Below, in pieces: positions 1-12,600 of a stretch of DNA of 64,000 bases. Position 1 is the stretch's first letter. The number at the start of each line of letters is the position of its first letter. The notes under the pieces were generated by a model. The model did no database searches and had not been told where the DNA came from. It saw only the letters and a list, made by a program, of their open reading frames with translations. Where the stretch lies: NCBI GenBank assembly GCA_029931535.1, contig JAQPZY010001664.1, forward strand, positions 3,316,501-3,380,500. The letters are read 5' to 3'. Source of the stretch: Margaritifera margaritifera (lineage: Eukaryota; Mollusca; Bivalvia; Unionida; Margaritiferidae). A program made the position numbers and the translations under genes.

Positions 1-221
1 TGGTATACACAGGCCACTTGCCATTGTAATGCTAAAGTTACATGTACATGTACTGTTGATGACTACTGACAGGAACAGAACCATATAAGTTGAAAGGTGG
101 AGAAATTTGGTATTAATCAAACATACTACTCGCTGATTTTCATCTGCAGTAGTGAAGAGTGAAAGTTATAAACATTAGTGTCGATAAATATGGGGTTTAT
201 TTTTTTTATTGTGTTTTGTAG

Positions 222-338
222 AGAATGACTCGGTTGTTTTTATGGAGATCACTCTTTACCCATGAAATCAAATGGTTTACTCCAAACTTGGTTGCCGTAG
301 CTTGTCTGTTGAATTGTACATCTCAAGTACATTATGAG
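222..338 (+). CDS. Candidate upstream exon, unconfirmed
   Basis: A 117-nt stretch is open in one frame between a pyrimidine-rich TAG acceptor and a GAG/GTCAGT donor. It encodes a protein-like segment including WFTPNLVAVACLLN. The only open frame ends in phase 0. That does not join directly to either 3002-3040 or 3481, so another small exon would be needed. I do not recognise the peptide as RNF213. It may be an exon of this gene or chance. Confidence 0.28.
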
Positions 339-836
339 GTCAGTACCCTTGACCTGCATGAATTTCAGTTAAAGCATTTATCAGACCTAAATACAGGTTT
401 CTTTTTTAGAAACTCCCAATGCCTGATTTATGCATTTTATTGTCAGTCAAAAATCAGACCCATTGGACATGTCCAGCAAATATGAATGTTTAAAAAAATA
501 CGGTGTTTCATGAGTTAGTGTTAGTGTATTAGCAAGAAATTAAGTATTTGGATTCAAATGGAATGGAATCTAGCAGAAAAGTTATAGAAATTTTGTTTCT
601 TTGTGCACATTTTCGATGGAAATACTATTATGGAGACAGTGAGATTGGCAGCTGAGTAGACATACTCTAACTATTTATGGTACAGTTGCCAATTTTCTTA
701 TACATGTATGTGGATATACCAATTAATGGTTCTCTGCCAAAAATATAAATATTAAATATGTAATGACTGTTTAAAGTATTTCTCATTTAACATGTATCAA
801 GTTGGCAACTGCATCACTGAAGTCAGTAATTTTGTG

Positions 837-839
<3 letters not shown>

Positions 840-911
<72 letters not shown>
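840..911 (+). repeat. (AC)n microsatellite
   Basis: About 36 uninterrupted AC units. The flanks 339-839 and 912-1119 hold nothing else I can recognise. Confidence 0.97.
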
Positions 912-915
<4 letters not shown>

Positions 916-1119
916 CTTGTGTTGCTAAGAGTATACACATGCAGTATTTTCTTCAGTCATCTGACTTGTTTGGATATTGCATGATATGTTTTATAGCACG
1001 ATGGCACTTTGTGGATCCCGGCAATTTTATTATAGTGGGGTTTCACTGTATTTTGATGTGTCTGTTTTAAGTAGGGTGTTTTATGTTATGGCATTGTTCA
1101 TCTGTCCATTAACATTTGC

Positions 1120-2790
1120 TTTTCCAGGCCACAACTTTGTATCTGTTGAAGAGATTTTCATGATACTTTGTGCAAGTACATATCATGACTAATCCGTGTG
1201 TTGCATACCATAGCCACGCCCCCTGCCTCACGGTCAAGATCACAGCAAGAGAAAATGTTATTCTGTAACTTTTATCAGTGTCTGAAGAATAACTTTTGAA
1301 TCACTTAAGATATTTGAATGAAACTTTGCCCAATTATATAACATGACTAGACATTCCGTAGAGTAATATAACCATGCCACCTTCCTCAAGATCAATGTCA
1401 ATCCAAAGGAATATGTCATTCTTTGACTTGCATCCTAATGTCCAAAGTATAACTTTTGAACCACTGAAGATGTTTTAATGAAACTTTCCCAAGTTATATA
1501 TCATGTATAGAGGGCGTGTCATGTTCCATAATAATGCCTCATGCCTCAGGGGCAAGGTCACAGCGAGGGGAAATTCAGTGACTAGTATCCTTGTCTGAAG
1601 TATAACTTTTGAACCACAGAAGATATTTGAAAGCAACTTTGCAGAAATACGTATCATGACTAGATAAGGTGTCACATACTGTAGCTATGCTCCTTGCCTC
1701 AATGTCAGGGTCATGGCAAAAAAATATATAGTTCTCTGTCTTGTAGGGTTGCCCGGATTATAACTTTTGAACCACTGAAGATATTTTAATTAAACTTTAG
1801 CCAATTATATATCATGAGTAGATGGTATGACACTTACCATAGCCATGTCCCCTGCCTAAGGTCACTTTTATGGCAAGGGAAAATATAATTCTGTGACTGG
1901 CATCTTTGTCTGGATTATAACTTTTGAGCCAGTAAAGGTATATTAATGATACGTTGACTAAGTATATATCATAATTAGATGGGTTTTTTTTCACATACCA
2001 TAGCTATGCCTCCTGCCTCAAGGTTGAGGTCATAACAAGGAAAAATGTCATTCTCTAACTAGTATCCATGGCTGGAGTATAATTTTTTAACCAATGATAA
2101 TATTTTAATGAAACTTTGCCCAAGTATATATCATGACCAGATCACATGTTCCTTATTATATCCATGTCCTATGTTTCAAGGTCAAGGTGACTTCAGTGGA
2201 ATATGTAATTTTGTGACTTATCCTTGTCCAGAATATAAATTTTGAACCACTGATGATATTTTAATGAAATTTTAGCCAATTGTATATCATGTATAGACTG
2301 TGTGTCACATACTATAGTCACTTCCCTGGCTTTCTAAATGAAGGTCACAGCAAGGGAAAATGTAACTCTGACTTCTATCCTTGTCTAGAGTATAACTGTT
2401 GAACCACCGAAGATATTTAAATAAACTTTAGCCAGCTATCTGTCATGATTAGACATCGTGTCAAATACCATAACCATGCCCCCTGCCTCAAGATCACATC
2501 AAGGGAAAATATAAATCAGTGATCTCTAGCCAAGTAGAGGTAAAACTTTTGAACCAATGAAGATATTTTAATGAAACTTTAGCCTGTTATGTACCTTGAT
2601 TTGAGAGTTCCATATGTATTTTCAGTTGTACTCCCTCATTCAGGGTCTCAGTCAGAACAAAATATAATATAAGTCAGTGGCCTGTTTCCTTATCCAGACT
2701 CTCACTTTCTGTAGATATTTTGATGAAACTTTACCCAGGTTCACAACTTACCATACAGTAGTCGAGTCCCTAGCTCAAAGGTCAAGTTCA
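1120..2790 (+). repeat. Degenerate ~157-bp tandem array
   Basis: The phrase AACTTTTGAACCACTGAAGA recurs in variants near 1290, 1451, 1600, 1758, 1918, 2075, 2238, 2394 and 2548, i.e. roughly every 157 bp. It is followed each time by a TTTAATGAAACTTT-like stretch, ATATCATGA and a C-rich block with GTCAAGGTCA. About ten diverged monomers. No coding potential. Confidence 0.88.
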
Positions 2791-3001
2791 TTAGTAGGGT
2801 AACGGTCATAAGACTGTGCTTTGTGGTACTCTTCTTTATGTCCATTGCTTAGACTTTAAAAGTATGAGAAACTGAATTACCTGATTTCATATCATTTCTT
2901 TTAGAATATACTGACTGCCATGTCTATATTTATTCTTAGCTTTATCTTGTCAGTTAACGATTACCAGTTTGGATACTGAGGTTTTTCATTCTGTTTTTTA
3001 G

Positions 3002-3040
3002 AGGACATTGGGAATGGGCCATACATTGACCTTTTATACG
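3002..3040 (+). CDS. Candidate RNF213 micro-exon
   Basis: A 39-nt segment follows a T-rich tract and TAG, and ends before GTTATA. Read in the phase demanded by the next exon it gives EDIGNGPYIDLLY (first residue from a split codon). Its last base G plus AC at 3481 makes Asp, continuing as DLQYRLVVVC. The phase fit and the plausible sequence support it. The short length and the weak donor are against it. Confidence 0.38.
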
Positions 3041-3480
3041 GTTATAATCTCCTGCACCTTCGGACCTTAATTGAAGTCTGAAAAGTCTGACTTTTAAGTC
3101 AGGTGATTTGTTCTACCATATCATTTGTCACTTTGGGAACACCATTGATTATATTCTTTGCTTTTGTTCTTCATGGTTACATTTTTTCCATTCAAAATAC
3201 CCCAAATTTATAATGTTTATTTTATCAAAGCTTGGACTATAATGGTTCATTGCAAAGTCTGACAGTTTGTATGTCACCCATCTCTCTTTGGCTTTTAATA
3301 ATTAGCATTAATTTCTTTTTGAATGACTATGTCTTGTATTTTTAATAGTTGAATGCATTATGAATTTCTGATAGATTTAGTGTGAGGAACACTGAAGAGT
3401 CAAAGTTTTAGATCATGATGAGTTTTGACAGAAACAACATATTTTACATGATAAATGTTTAATTTTAAAATTTATTTCAG

Positions 3481-3667
3481 ACCTTCAGTACAGACTGGTT
3501 GTGGTCTGCAGTGCTGAGAATGAGTACAAATCTCGAATTATCACAGCTCTGGACAAGTTCAGACGGCCCCCACTCCCAATTCCAGACATTCATCATATTG
3601 CTGACTATATCAGGAGAAAACTTCTAGTAAAAGAAGGAAATACAGCTGCATCTGTGGACTTTGACAA
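3481..3667 (+). CDS. RNF213: RNF213 exon a
   Basis: The acceptor follows ATTTCAG. The exon starts with two bases completing a codon, then reads LQYRLVVVCSAENEYK and ends VDFD plus AA. The first base of the next exon completes AAC (Asn). The donor GT is the first unit of a (GT)n microsatellite, so its exact position rests on phase. Segments such as PPLPIPDIHHIADYIRRKL agree with the RNF213 region upstream of the AAA core. Confidence 0.9.
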
Positions 3668-6600
3668 GTGTGTGTGTGTGTGTGTGTGTGTGCATATGTG
3701 TGTGTGTGAGTTCTGTAGCATAATCTTTCTGTACGGAACTATTCAAATTTCTATAGTGATATGCCTTTTGTGTTATCTTTAAAACAAACAGTAATGCAAG
3801 TTAGCCTTGATTCATTTATTAGATTCTCTGTTCTAGTATATTGTAAATTCTGCATATTTTTTTTCTTTGCCAGTTCTTTTTTATGTTCATCAACTATATA
3901 AATATATTGTATATTAGTGAACCAGAGTGCGTGCAAATAAAACAAAAACAATTCCACATGGTTTGTGTTAAGAACACCTAGAGACACATACTTTGCTGTT
4001 AGCATCATGATGATGTTACAAGGTTTCACCCAGTCATGCAAATTTGTGATGAGTCAGAACAAATTATTCAATGCATAGTTATTTCTAGTTTTAAATCAGT
4101 CATTATTGTCTTACTGTTGTCTGCAAGGAATTGTGCAAACATACAGGACATCAGGCTCACAATGTCTGTTTATTTTGACTATCAATAAACCCATTGATCT
4201 CTCATAAACTTAAGATAGTTTGTAAAACAGCTTTATCCTCTATCCTCTCCTTTCATTAGTTGATAATCAAAGATATATATATATGTAAACTTTTCATGCA
4301 TATCATCAAGATGAAAAGTAATACATTAGTCAAAAGGTTAAAGACCAAGTTCATAGGATAATGTCAGGCAGCAGGCAGGTAACAAGTTTCAGATTTTGTA
4401 AAACTAGTAATTTTTCACTTCTTTTTCCCAGCTCCAGTGTCCCTAGTAATTATATCATGTACCTTTGCATAATGTTTTGTTGTATATACCAATTACCACT
4501 CATATTTTCACACATTTTGTGGTGTTTTAGGTTTTTCTTGCCAGCAGTTGATGCTTCAGTAGGAAAATACAGGGTTCACAAAACACAAATCTACTAGCTT
4601 TTGCAAAATTATAGGAAACAAATTTCATTTTTCAGCTCTAGTGTTCGTGTTGTGAAGTCCTGGCGAGCAGGGGTTGGAAAGTCCTTGTATGTTAAGAGAA
4701 GGAATGAAGAGCTGCTGCAGCAAAATCCTCTCCACAAGATGACAGATCTTGTGAACATCCCCCTCCAGGAAAAGGAGATCAACATCTCCCAGGTGACTCA
4801 TGTCCTTCTAACCCATATACTGCCACCGGGGGTCACCACACCACGCATCTTTCACCTGGACATTGCACATGAGGTAATTAATTACTTAATTACAGAACTA
4901 GTGAATGAAACCTTTTTAACATGTACCCTGACTTTTTAATTAAAAAAAAGGAGGAGCATTGAATTCATATTTCCATCCATCTATTCATCTAGCTGTCAGT
5001 ACACTCAACCATCTGTCATACTTTTGTGGAGCCAATGTAAGTGGAAAGCATCTGTCAACATTTTGCTATTTTAAACCACTTTACCAATTTCAGTCGAATT
5101 TGGTAGAGAGAACCCTATCATAAGGGGCTTTCATATTTATACAAATGATGCCGATCTGTCATTTAATGTGGCTAAATTTTACTAAAAATAAGCAACCTTT
5201 AAATGACTTCATTTTAAAAACTACTGAAAAGAATTGGACTGTATTTTACAGAAAGTAACCTGAAGAAATGGCTTTCAAATTTGTATGAATGATGATGATC
5301 TGCCATGAAATTTGAACCTTTTTACTAAATACAGAAGAACTTTAAATAAATTCTTGTTTTTTAAAAGCCTCTGAACAGAATTTGAATAATTTGACAGAAA
5401 GTACACTAGTAAGAAGGGCTTTCAATTTTTGTCAAGCCCACATTAGTAGGAAGCAAGACATAGCAGTCACTTTCTTATGGAAGCAGCGAAGTCAACAGTT
5501 TCTTAAGGTTTTGGTTAAAGTTTTGCATTTGCAAATATTTCCTAAACCCTTTGATACATTCTCGTAATTGTTGGCTTTAATTATCATGAAGTAAAGATGC
5601 TTGCTCACCCTTTTACGTTGGGGTCAAGCTCAGGTATAAAATTTGTCTTAAGGTTTTTGCTAAAGTTTATTTCATTTGCTGATATTTCCAAACGCCTTGA
5701 TCAATTTACATCATGCTTGGCATTAATCATCATGAAGCTAAGACAATTCATTCTACAACATGCATGCTTTCCCCTTTGACATTGGGGCCAAGGTTACAGT
5801 AATAGAAAATCAGTGTTAAGGTTTTGATAAGTTTTTTCATTTGCTTTTTTGCTTTACTCCTTAATGGATTTTGTTCATACATTGGATGAATCATTATGAA
5901 TCTATGGCAGTTCATTTTTGACATGCTTGTGCAACCTTTTGTCTCAGGGGTCAAGGTAACATTTGACAGCAGAGATTTCATGATGGGTTCAACATGCAGG
6001 CCACCATTGCTAAGAAATAAAAAAAACTTTAAACAATTTATTCTCAAAAACCACTCCACAGAATTTGACAAAATTTGGAAGAAAGCATTCTTACATGAAG
6101 GTCTTTTAATCTTACACAAATGCCGCAAATCTGCTATCAGATATGGGCACCATTACTAAAAATAGAAAAGACCTTTAAATTTAGATTTTTATTTTAAACA
6201 GCTCAATTGAATTTGTCCACATTCAACAGAAAGAACCCTGGTATGAAGGGCTTTCAAGGTCAAACATGTGGTGCTAATATGCCATTTGTATGTCCATCAT
6301 TACAAAAAATACAAAAAATTCAAACAGTTTCTTCAACAAGAAAAAAAACGCAACAGAATCTGAGCAAATCTTGTACAGAAAGCACCTTGGCTTGAAGGCT
6401 TTTTAATTGTTTTACAAATTATTCTAATCTGTCCTCAAAAATGACAGACATTATAAAAGTAGCAAAACCTTTGAACTACTTCTCAGCAAAATCTTCAATA
6501 GAATCAGACCTGATTTGACTGAAATCGTTTTAGCTTAAAGGTCTTTAAATTTTATGTGAATGCTGCACATCTTCCATCAAATCTGGTCTTTTGATAAGGC

Positions 6601-9600
6601 TGTGGTTAAAGATTTTTTTTAAGGCCTTGCTCATTCGAGTTGGCAGAGCCCTGTAGTAATCACATCCATCTGTCCATCCATCAACAATTTGGTTTCTGCA
6701 AGATAACTTTACGGGGAATTATTGGATTTTTACCAAAATTCCTATGCAACTTTATATTGATGAGACCTTGAATGAGTTTGATTTTGAGCATTTCACAACA
6801 TTATTTACCAGAGTTGGTCCCCTGATTGCCCATCCTCCTGACCTGGGGTTTCTGCAGTATTACCTTTCCAAGGTTTGTTGGATTTCAACCAAATTTGGTG
6901 TGCAACTTTATATTGATGAAGCCTCATGAATGAGGTCAATTTTAAGCATCTCATGATATCATTTAGAGGAGTTGTTAACCCTGATTCAACATCCCCCTGA
7001 CATTGGTTTTTGATTCAACATCCCCCTGACATTGGTTTTCACAGCATAACTTTACCAAGGTTTGTTGGATTTCAACCAAATTTTTATATATGGCTTTATA
7101 TTGATGAGACCTTGTATGGGTTTGATTTCCAGAAGGTATGCCCTCAGATAGCCTATCCTCCTGACTTTGGTTTATGCACCATTTCTTTACAAAGGTAACA
7201 TTTTGGATTTCAATGAAATTTAGTGGGCACCTGTATACTGATGAGACTTTGAATGAGTTTAATTTCCGGTATTCCACATTATCATTTAAAAGAATTATGG
7301 CCAATTGTTGCCTGTTCTTCTGTTGAATGTCTTGCCAAGTGCATTGTAGTGAGTGGGGCTATTTGTGATGCACCCATAACTAATAGCTCTTGTTTGATTT
7401 TCTTTTCTTTAGCCTTTGATGAATTTTGTTTATATTTGAAGTGTATCTTTGTAAAGCAGAGACAGTTAATTCTGCAACACACATCACAGACATATAAGAT
7501 TTGCATTAAGGTTGTGGTTACAGTTTTCATTTGCTTATTTTTCTATAACCCCTGAACATATTTTTTTCCAATTTTTCATGTTACATCTTGAAGCAAAGAC
7601 AAAATAAATCATTCTGCAGCACACACCCTTAGCCATTTGACCTTGGGATCAATGTCACAGACAATAAAGACTTATATTAAGGTTTGATTAAAGTTTTTTC
7701 ATTTGCCAATGTTTCCTTGATTCCTTAATGAGTTATGTTCATAATTGCAATGTCTAATCATGAAGCAACGACAGTTTTTTCTGCAACACACTTGTTCACT
7801 CTTTTGACCTTTGGGTCAAGGTCACAAGGTTTACTGTGATGTTTTGAGAATGTGCTTGACATGCAGGACCTAGCCTTCTTGTGTTTCCACTCTATGACTT
7901 TCTGTATTATATTTCAGGTCCAGGAAGGAATGGACTTTTTCTTATTCAATCTTCTGATCCTGGGATGCTTGACAGACAAGTCTGGATATGTATGGAAGCG
8001 TTCAACCAGAGATCTATACCTAGTAGAGACGGTGCCAATAGTTGAATTTATTCAGGCGAGAAAGGTAAAATTTGTATTCATATTATAATAATTGTAACAA
8101 TCATTCTTTAAAACATAGTTCCTTACATGCAAATAGGAAAAAGTTGTGGTCTGCAACAGAGTAACTTCAACTTAACAGCAGCATTGTGATCTCTGTGTCT
8201 TATTATACAACCACTAAAAGGGGGAGCATATTATGTTATAATGTTGTCTGTCCATCTGTTACAAATTTTGTTTCTGCACAATAACTCGAGTTCTCCACCA
8301 TCTATAGTTACCAAATTTTGTTGATGGCTTGCACTTGGGGTAAGGAAGAAGCCAATCAATTTTGGGTCAAAATATCAAATTTCAAGGTCACTGTGACTGA
8401 AAAAAAAAGATTTTTGCACAGCAACCTTTGTTCTACATCAGGACCAAAGTTTGTGCATATCTTGCAATAGGGCTAAGGAAGTAGGCCATCAGTTTTTGTG
8501 TCATTTGGTCTTAAGTCGAGATCAATCTGACTGAAAGAAGAAAACTGGTTTCTGCACAAACGTTATGAATGGCTTGCACTTAGGGTAAGGAAGAACCCTA
8601 TTGATCTTGGGGTCAAAAGGATGAAGGTCAAGGTCACTGTGACTGAAATAAGAAAAATGGATTTTGCATGACAACTTTAGTTCTAGGCCATGTACCTTGA
8701 CTAGTATGTGTGGACGGCTTGCACATAAGATATGGAAGAGGCCTATTGATTTTGAGGTCAAAAGATCAAGGTGGTGACTACAGAACAACTTTTGTTCTAG
8801 AGTAAGTTCCTTGACCACATTTTGTGCATGGCTTGCACTTTTGGTAATAAAGAATTCCTATACATTTTGAGGTCACTGTCATAGTAAATCTAATAAGAAA
8901 ATAATGGTTTCTGCACAGTAACTTTTGTTTCAAGATTGCATACCTTGACCATATGTCTAGGATATTAGACCCATTAGTCACAAATCCCCAAAGTAAACCA
9001 TGCCCTACTAGTGTACATGTTTGTATGTATACACAGGTTTAGACCTGATTCCATCATGGCACATTTTCACATTTTCAAAAATGCTTAATCTTTTTTAATG
9101 TAGACTTCTTAATTTGCAGTGGGCATATGTGTTTAACAAACACAAATCTAGTTTGGACTTAAACATTTTAGTCTGCATGTCTGTAATGAAGGGGATACAT
9201 GTTTTTTTAACCTAGATCTAGTTTCTGGCTGGGGTGGGATTGTCATCAGCAACATCAAGTTTTTGTGGTAACAGTCTACAGAAAGTAACAGTCTGCAAAC
9301 TTCTTCATTCATGACTCTTGGCATTACAATCAGAATTTATTAGTAAATTATCATTTATATCTTCTGCTTATGTTAACAGGGAGGCAATACAAGCTACGCC
9401 CATCACATATTTGACTTTCTGCCATTCCTGACTTGCCGGTCTCCACAAGAAAGTTTGGATATACTCACCAGCAGACTGAAGCCAAGAGGTGAAAATTTGG
9501 CTAAATATTCTCTTAAAGTGTCCTAAATTTGTACTGCAGTCTTGAAAATAAAAGAAAAACTTTAAACCATTTAAGTTTCTTTGAGACATTGAGATATTTT

Positions 9601-12600
9601 GTACATTCAAATATAGATTGAAGGGATTATTTGCTAAATACTCTCTTAAAGTGTCCTAACTTTGTACTGCAGTCTTGAAAATAAAAGAAAAACTTTAAAT
9701 CATTTAAGTTTCTCTGAGACATTGAAATATTTTGCACATTCAAATATAGATTGAAGGGATTATCTTTAATACTGAGCACTAGTGTTAACTAAAATCTTTA
9801 TAAACAACACATTATACTATTGAGCAACAATTACTAACCCCAGTCTTGATAATATAACTAATTTTTATTATGCTATCATAGACAACATAGACAAGTGAGC
9901 TTATGGTATTGTTCCACATTCACCCACAGTTACTGTAGTTCAATGGGTCAAGCATCAAACTTGTAATCCAAAGGTTTGATATCTGCACACCAGCCTGGGT
10001 CAGCTGCCTATGTGTTTCCTTGGGAAAGGCATTTAGCTCCCATTTTCTTGGGCATGTTATAGCCAATAATGTGTTAAAAGTGACATTAAAAAGCAACTTA
10101 CAATAACCATAATACGGCATCTGTCTGTTAACATCTGCTGTTTTAAACTTCTCCAAAAACACTGGACCAATTACAGCCAAATTTGGCATAGAGCATCCTG
10201 GCATAAAGAGCATTCAAATTATGCTGATTTACTATTAAATATGGCTGCTATTGCTAAATATAAAAATAAAAACTTTTGAATGACTTTTTAAAAAATTCCC
10301 TAAATAGAATTTGACCAAAGTAGACAGAAATCATCCTGACATGAAAGGCTTTAAATTTTATACAAATGATGCTGATCTGCCATCAGATGTGGCTGCCATT
10401 ACAAAGAATAGCAAAACCTTTATGTGACTTCTCACATTTGCTCAGATGAATTTGACCAAGATTGAAAGAAAGCAACCTGGCATTAAGAACTTTCAAATTT
10501 GTACAAATTATGCTGATATGTCATCAAATGTGACTGCCATTACTAAATGTATTAAAACCATCTACACAAGTTCAGATTTGACTAAACATTTACAGGAAGT
10601 ATTCTAGCATATAGGGCTTTCAAATTTATACAAATAATGATGGTTTACTACCAAATATATCTACTGTTAAAATCAAGAAAAACCTTTCAACGATTTCTTC
10701 TCAAAAACTGCTTAGCAGAATTTGACCATATTGGACAAAAAGCATCCTGGCATGAAGGATTTTCAAATTTGTGCAAATGATGCCAATAAAATATGACATG
10801 GTTACTAAAAGTATACAAACCTTCAAACAATGTCTTCTCAAAAACTGTTCAACAGAATATTACCAAATTTGACAAAAGGCATTCTAGCATGAAGGATTTT
10901 CAAGTTTGTACAAACAATTCTGTTCTGCCATCAAATATGGCTGCCATTACTATAAATAATAAAATCTTTAAATGACTTCATTTAAAAATCTGCTCAGCAG
11001 ATATTTTTCACTAAATTTGACAGAATGCACTCTGGCATAATTGCCTGCCATCCCTTATGATTTGCAGTGTTCGTACAAAGTCTGGAAAAAGTATGGGAAA
11101 AAAAGAGTGCTTTTTCCAGACCTGGTAAAAGTATGGTAAATACAGATTTTGCCCTAAAGGTCTGGAAAAAAGTATGGCATTTTGGGTTGCTGTGTTTTAT
11201 TTTGCTAAAGACACTCGTCACATGGGGCGCCATTTGGTCTAGTGATGGCCCTGCTGGTTCAGTGTAGTTGGCGAGACATGTGACCTATCACCCACTTGTG
11301 ATTGGCAGATACTGTTTTATATTATGCGGATACCACATGCTCATTTATAGTGATACAGACTTTGAATACATGTGCCAGAGGGGTCTGGAAAATATTGCAA
11401 TCCAGTCTGGAAAAGGTCTGGAATTTTTTTTACCAACAGCTGTATGAACCCTGGATTTGACCGTAAATCTTACTGAAATGACCCTTAAATGATAGACTTC
11501 AGAAACAATAGAAAATTGTATGAAAATACGATCATTGCGTTAAATTCTGGTTATTGGCCTGTCCAGGTTAGTCCAGATTCAGGTTTTCATATAAGATTCA
11601 GTGGAGTTGGTCGGGGAACTAGACAAACATTACAGTAGTACCACAGACACTTTAATCTGCCTATATTTTTCATGCATAATACCTGCATGATCAAGCTTTT
11701 CCTTTCGTGTTATAGAATTACACCACTCCCTTGATAACTCTTGCCCGGATAACTCAAGAAAATCTCTTATAAGATGGTTTCAAGCATGGATCCCATTTTA
11801 TTTTACTGGAAAATACCAAAGATATTGGCCCCTATTTATTGAATGGGAAAAAAATTGGGATAAAAGTTGGCAAATAAAACCAAGATAGATCGCTTGTTTT
11901 ATCATCAGAAACGGTGGTTAATACCCGGAAATGTGAATCAGCATCATGAAATTCTCAATGTTTAATAAGAAGTCGTATATTTTGTTAAATTTTCTGTCCA
12001 AACAACATTCTCAGTACACTGTAAATAACAATATTCGACGAAATTTCAATCGTTGAAAATGTCACTGTCTACTGGTGGCAACACTTTAATAAACAAATAC
12101 CAATTAAATAAGTTTTGTTGAGTGAAATTTGTGTTTTAGTTCTCTCTTTTAATTTGGTTTCAGAGTAATCATCATAAATGCAATATGCCCTCTTGTATCC
12201 AAAACGTGAAAAATATCATTCTACCATCACAGCTATGTCCAGGTGCATTTCTGTGAGAACCTTATTAAGTGCCAACCGTATTTTGATCTCTAACTTGCAG
12301 AAGTATTTGTTGTATTGTTACATGCATTTAAAAGCAGACCTGCTTTGTTTTAACACCTTAATCATGTCTTTTGTATCAAATCAAATAAAGGATGTGGAAT
12401 AAAGGAAAAGTTAAAAGACATGCAGATTCTACCTGTGTAAGAGCTAGTGGTCACGGTCGCATGTCAGGTCAACTCATTTCAATCGAACCCTGTTATAAAT
12501 ATTATTATGTAAGTAATTTAATTAAACTACCTTAATTTAGCCTACTCATTCACAAATGTGATCAAAGATAACAATACAACCGAGCAAAACAAGTACTTGG

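Noticed and set aside
225..485. 86-codon frame as a stand-alone gene
   Set aside because: Only its first 38 codons, bounded by splice-like signals, look protein-like; kept as a weak exon candidate instead.
792..1070. Open frames across the (AC)n tract
   Set aside because: Thr-His repeats come from the microsatellite; no coding signal on either side.
5748..6395. Overlapping frames of 60-126 codons on both strands
   Set aside because: They lie in degenerate repeat units and are not conserved between copies of the same unit.
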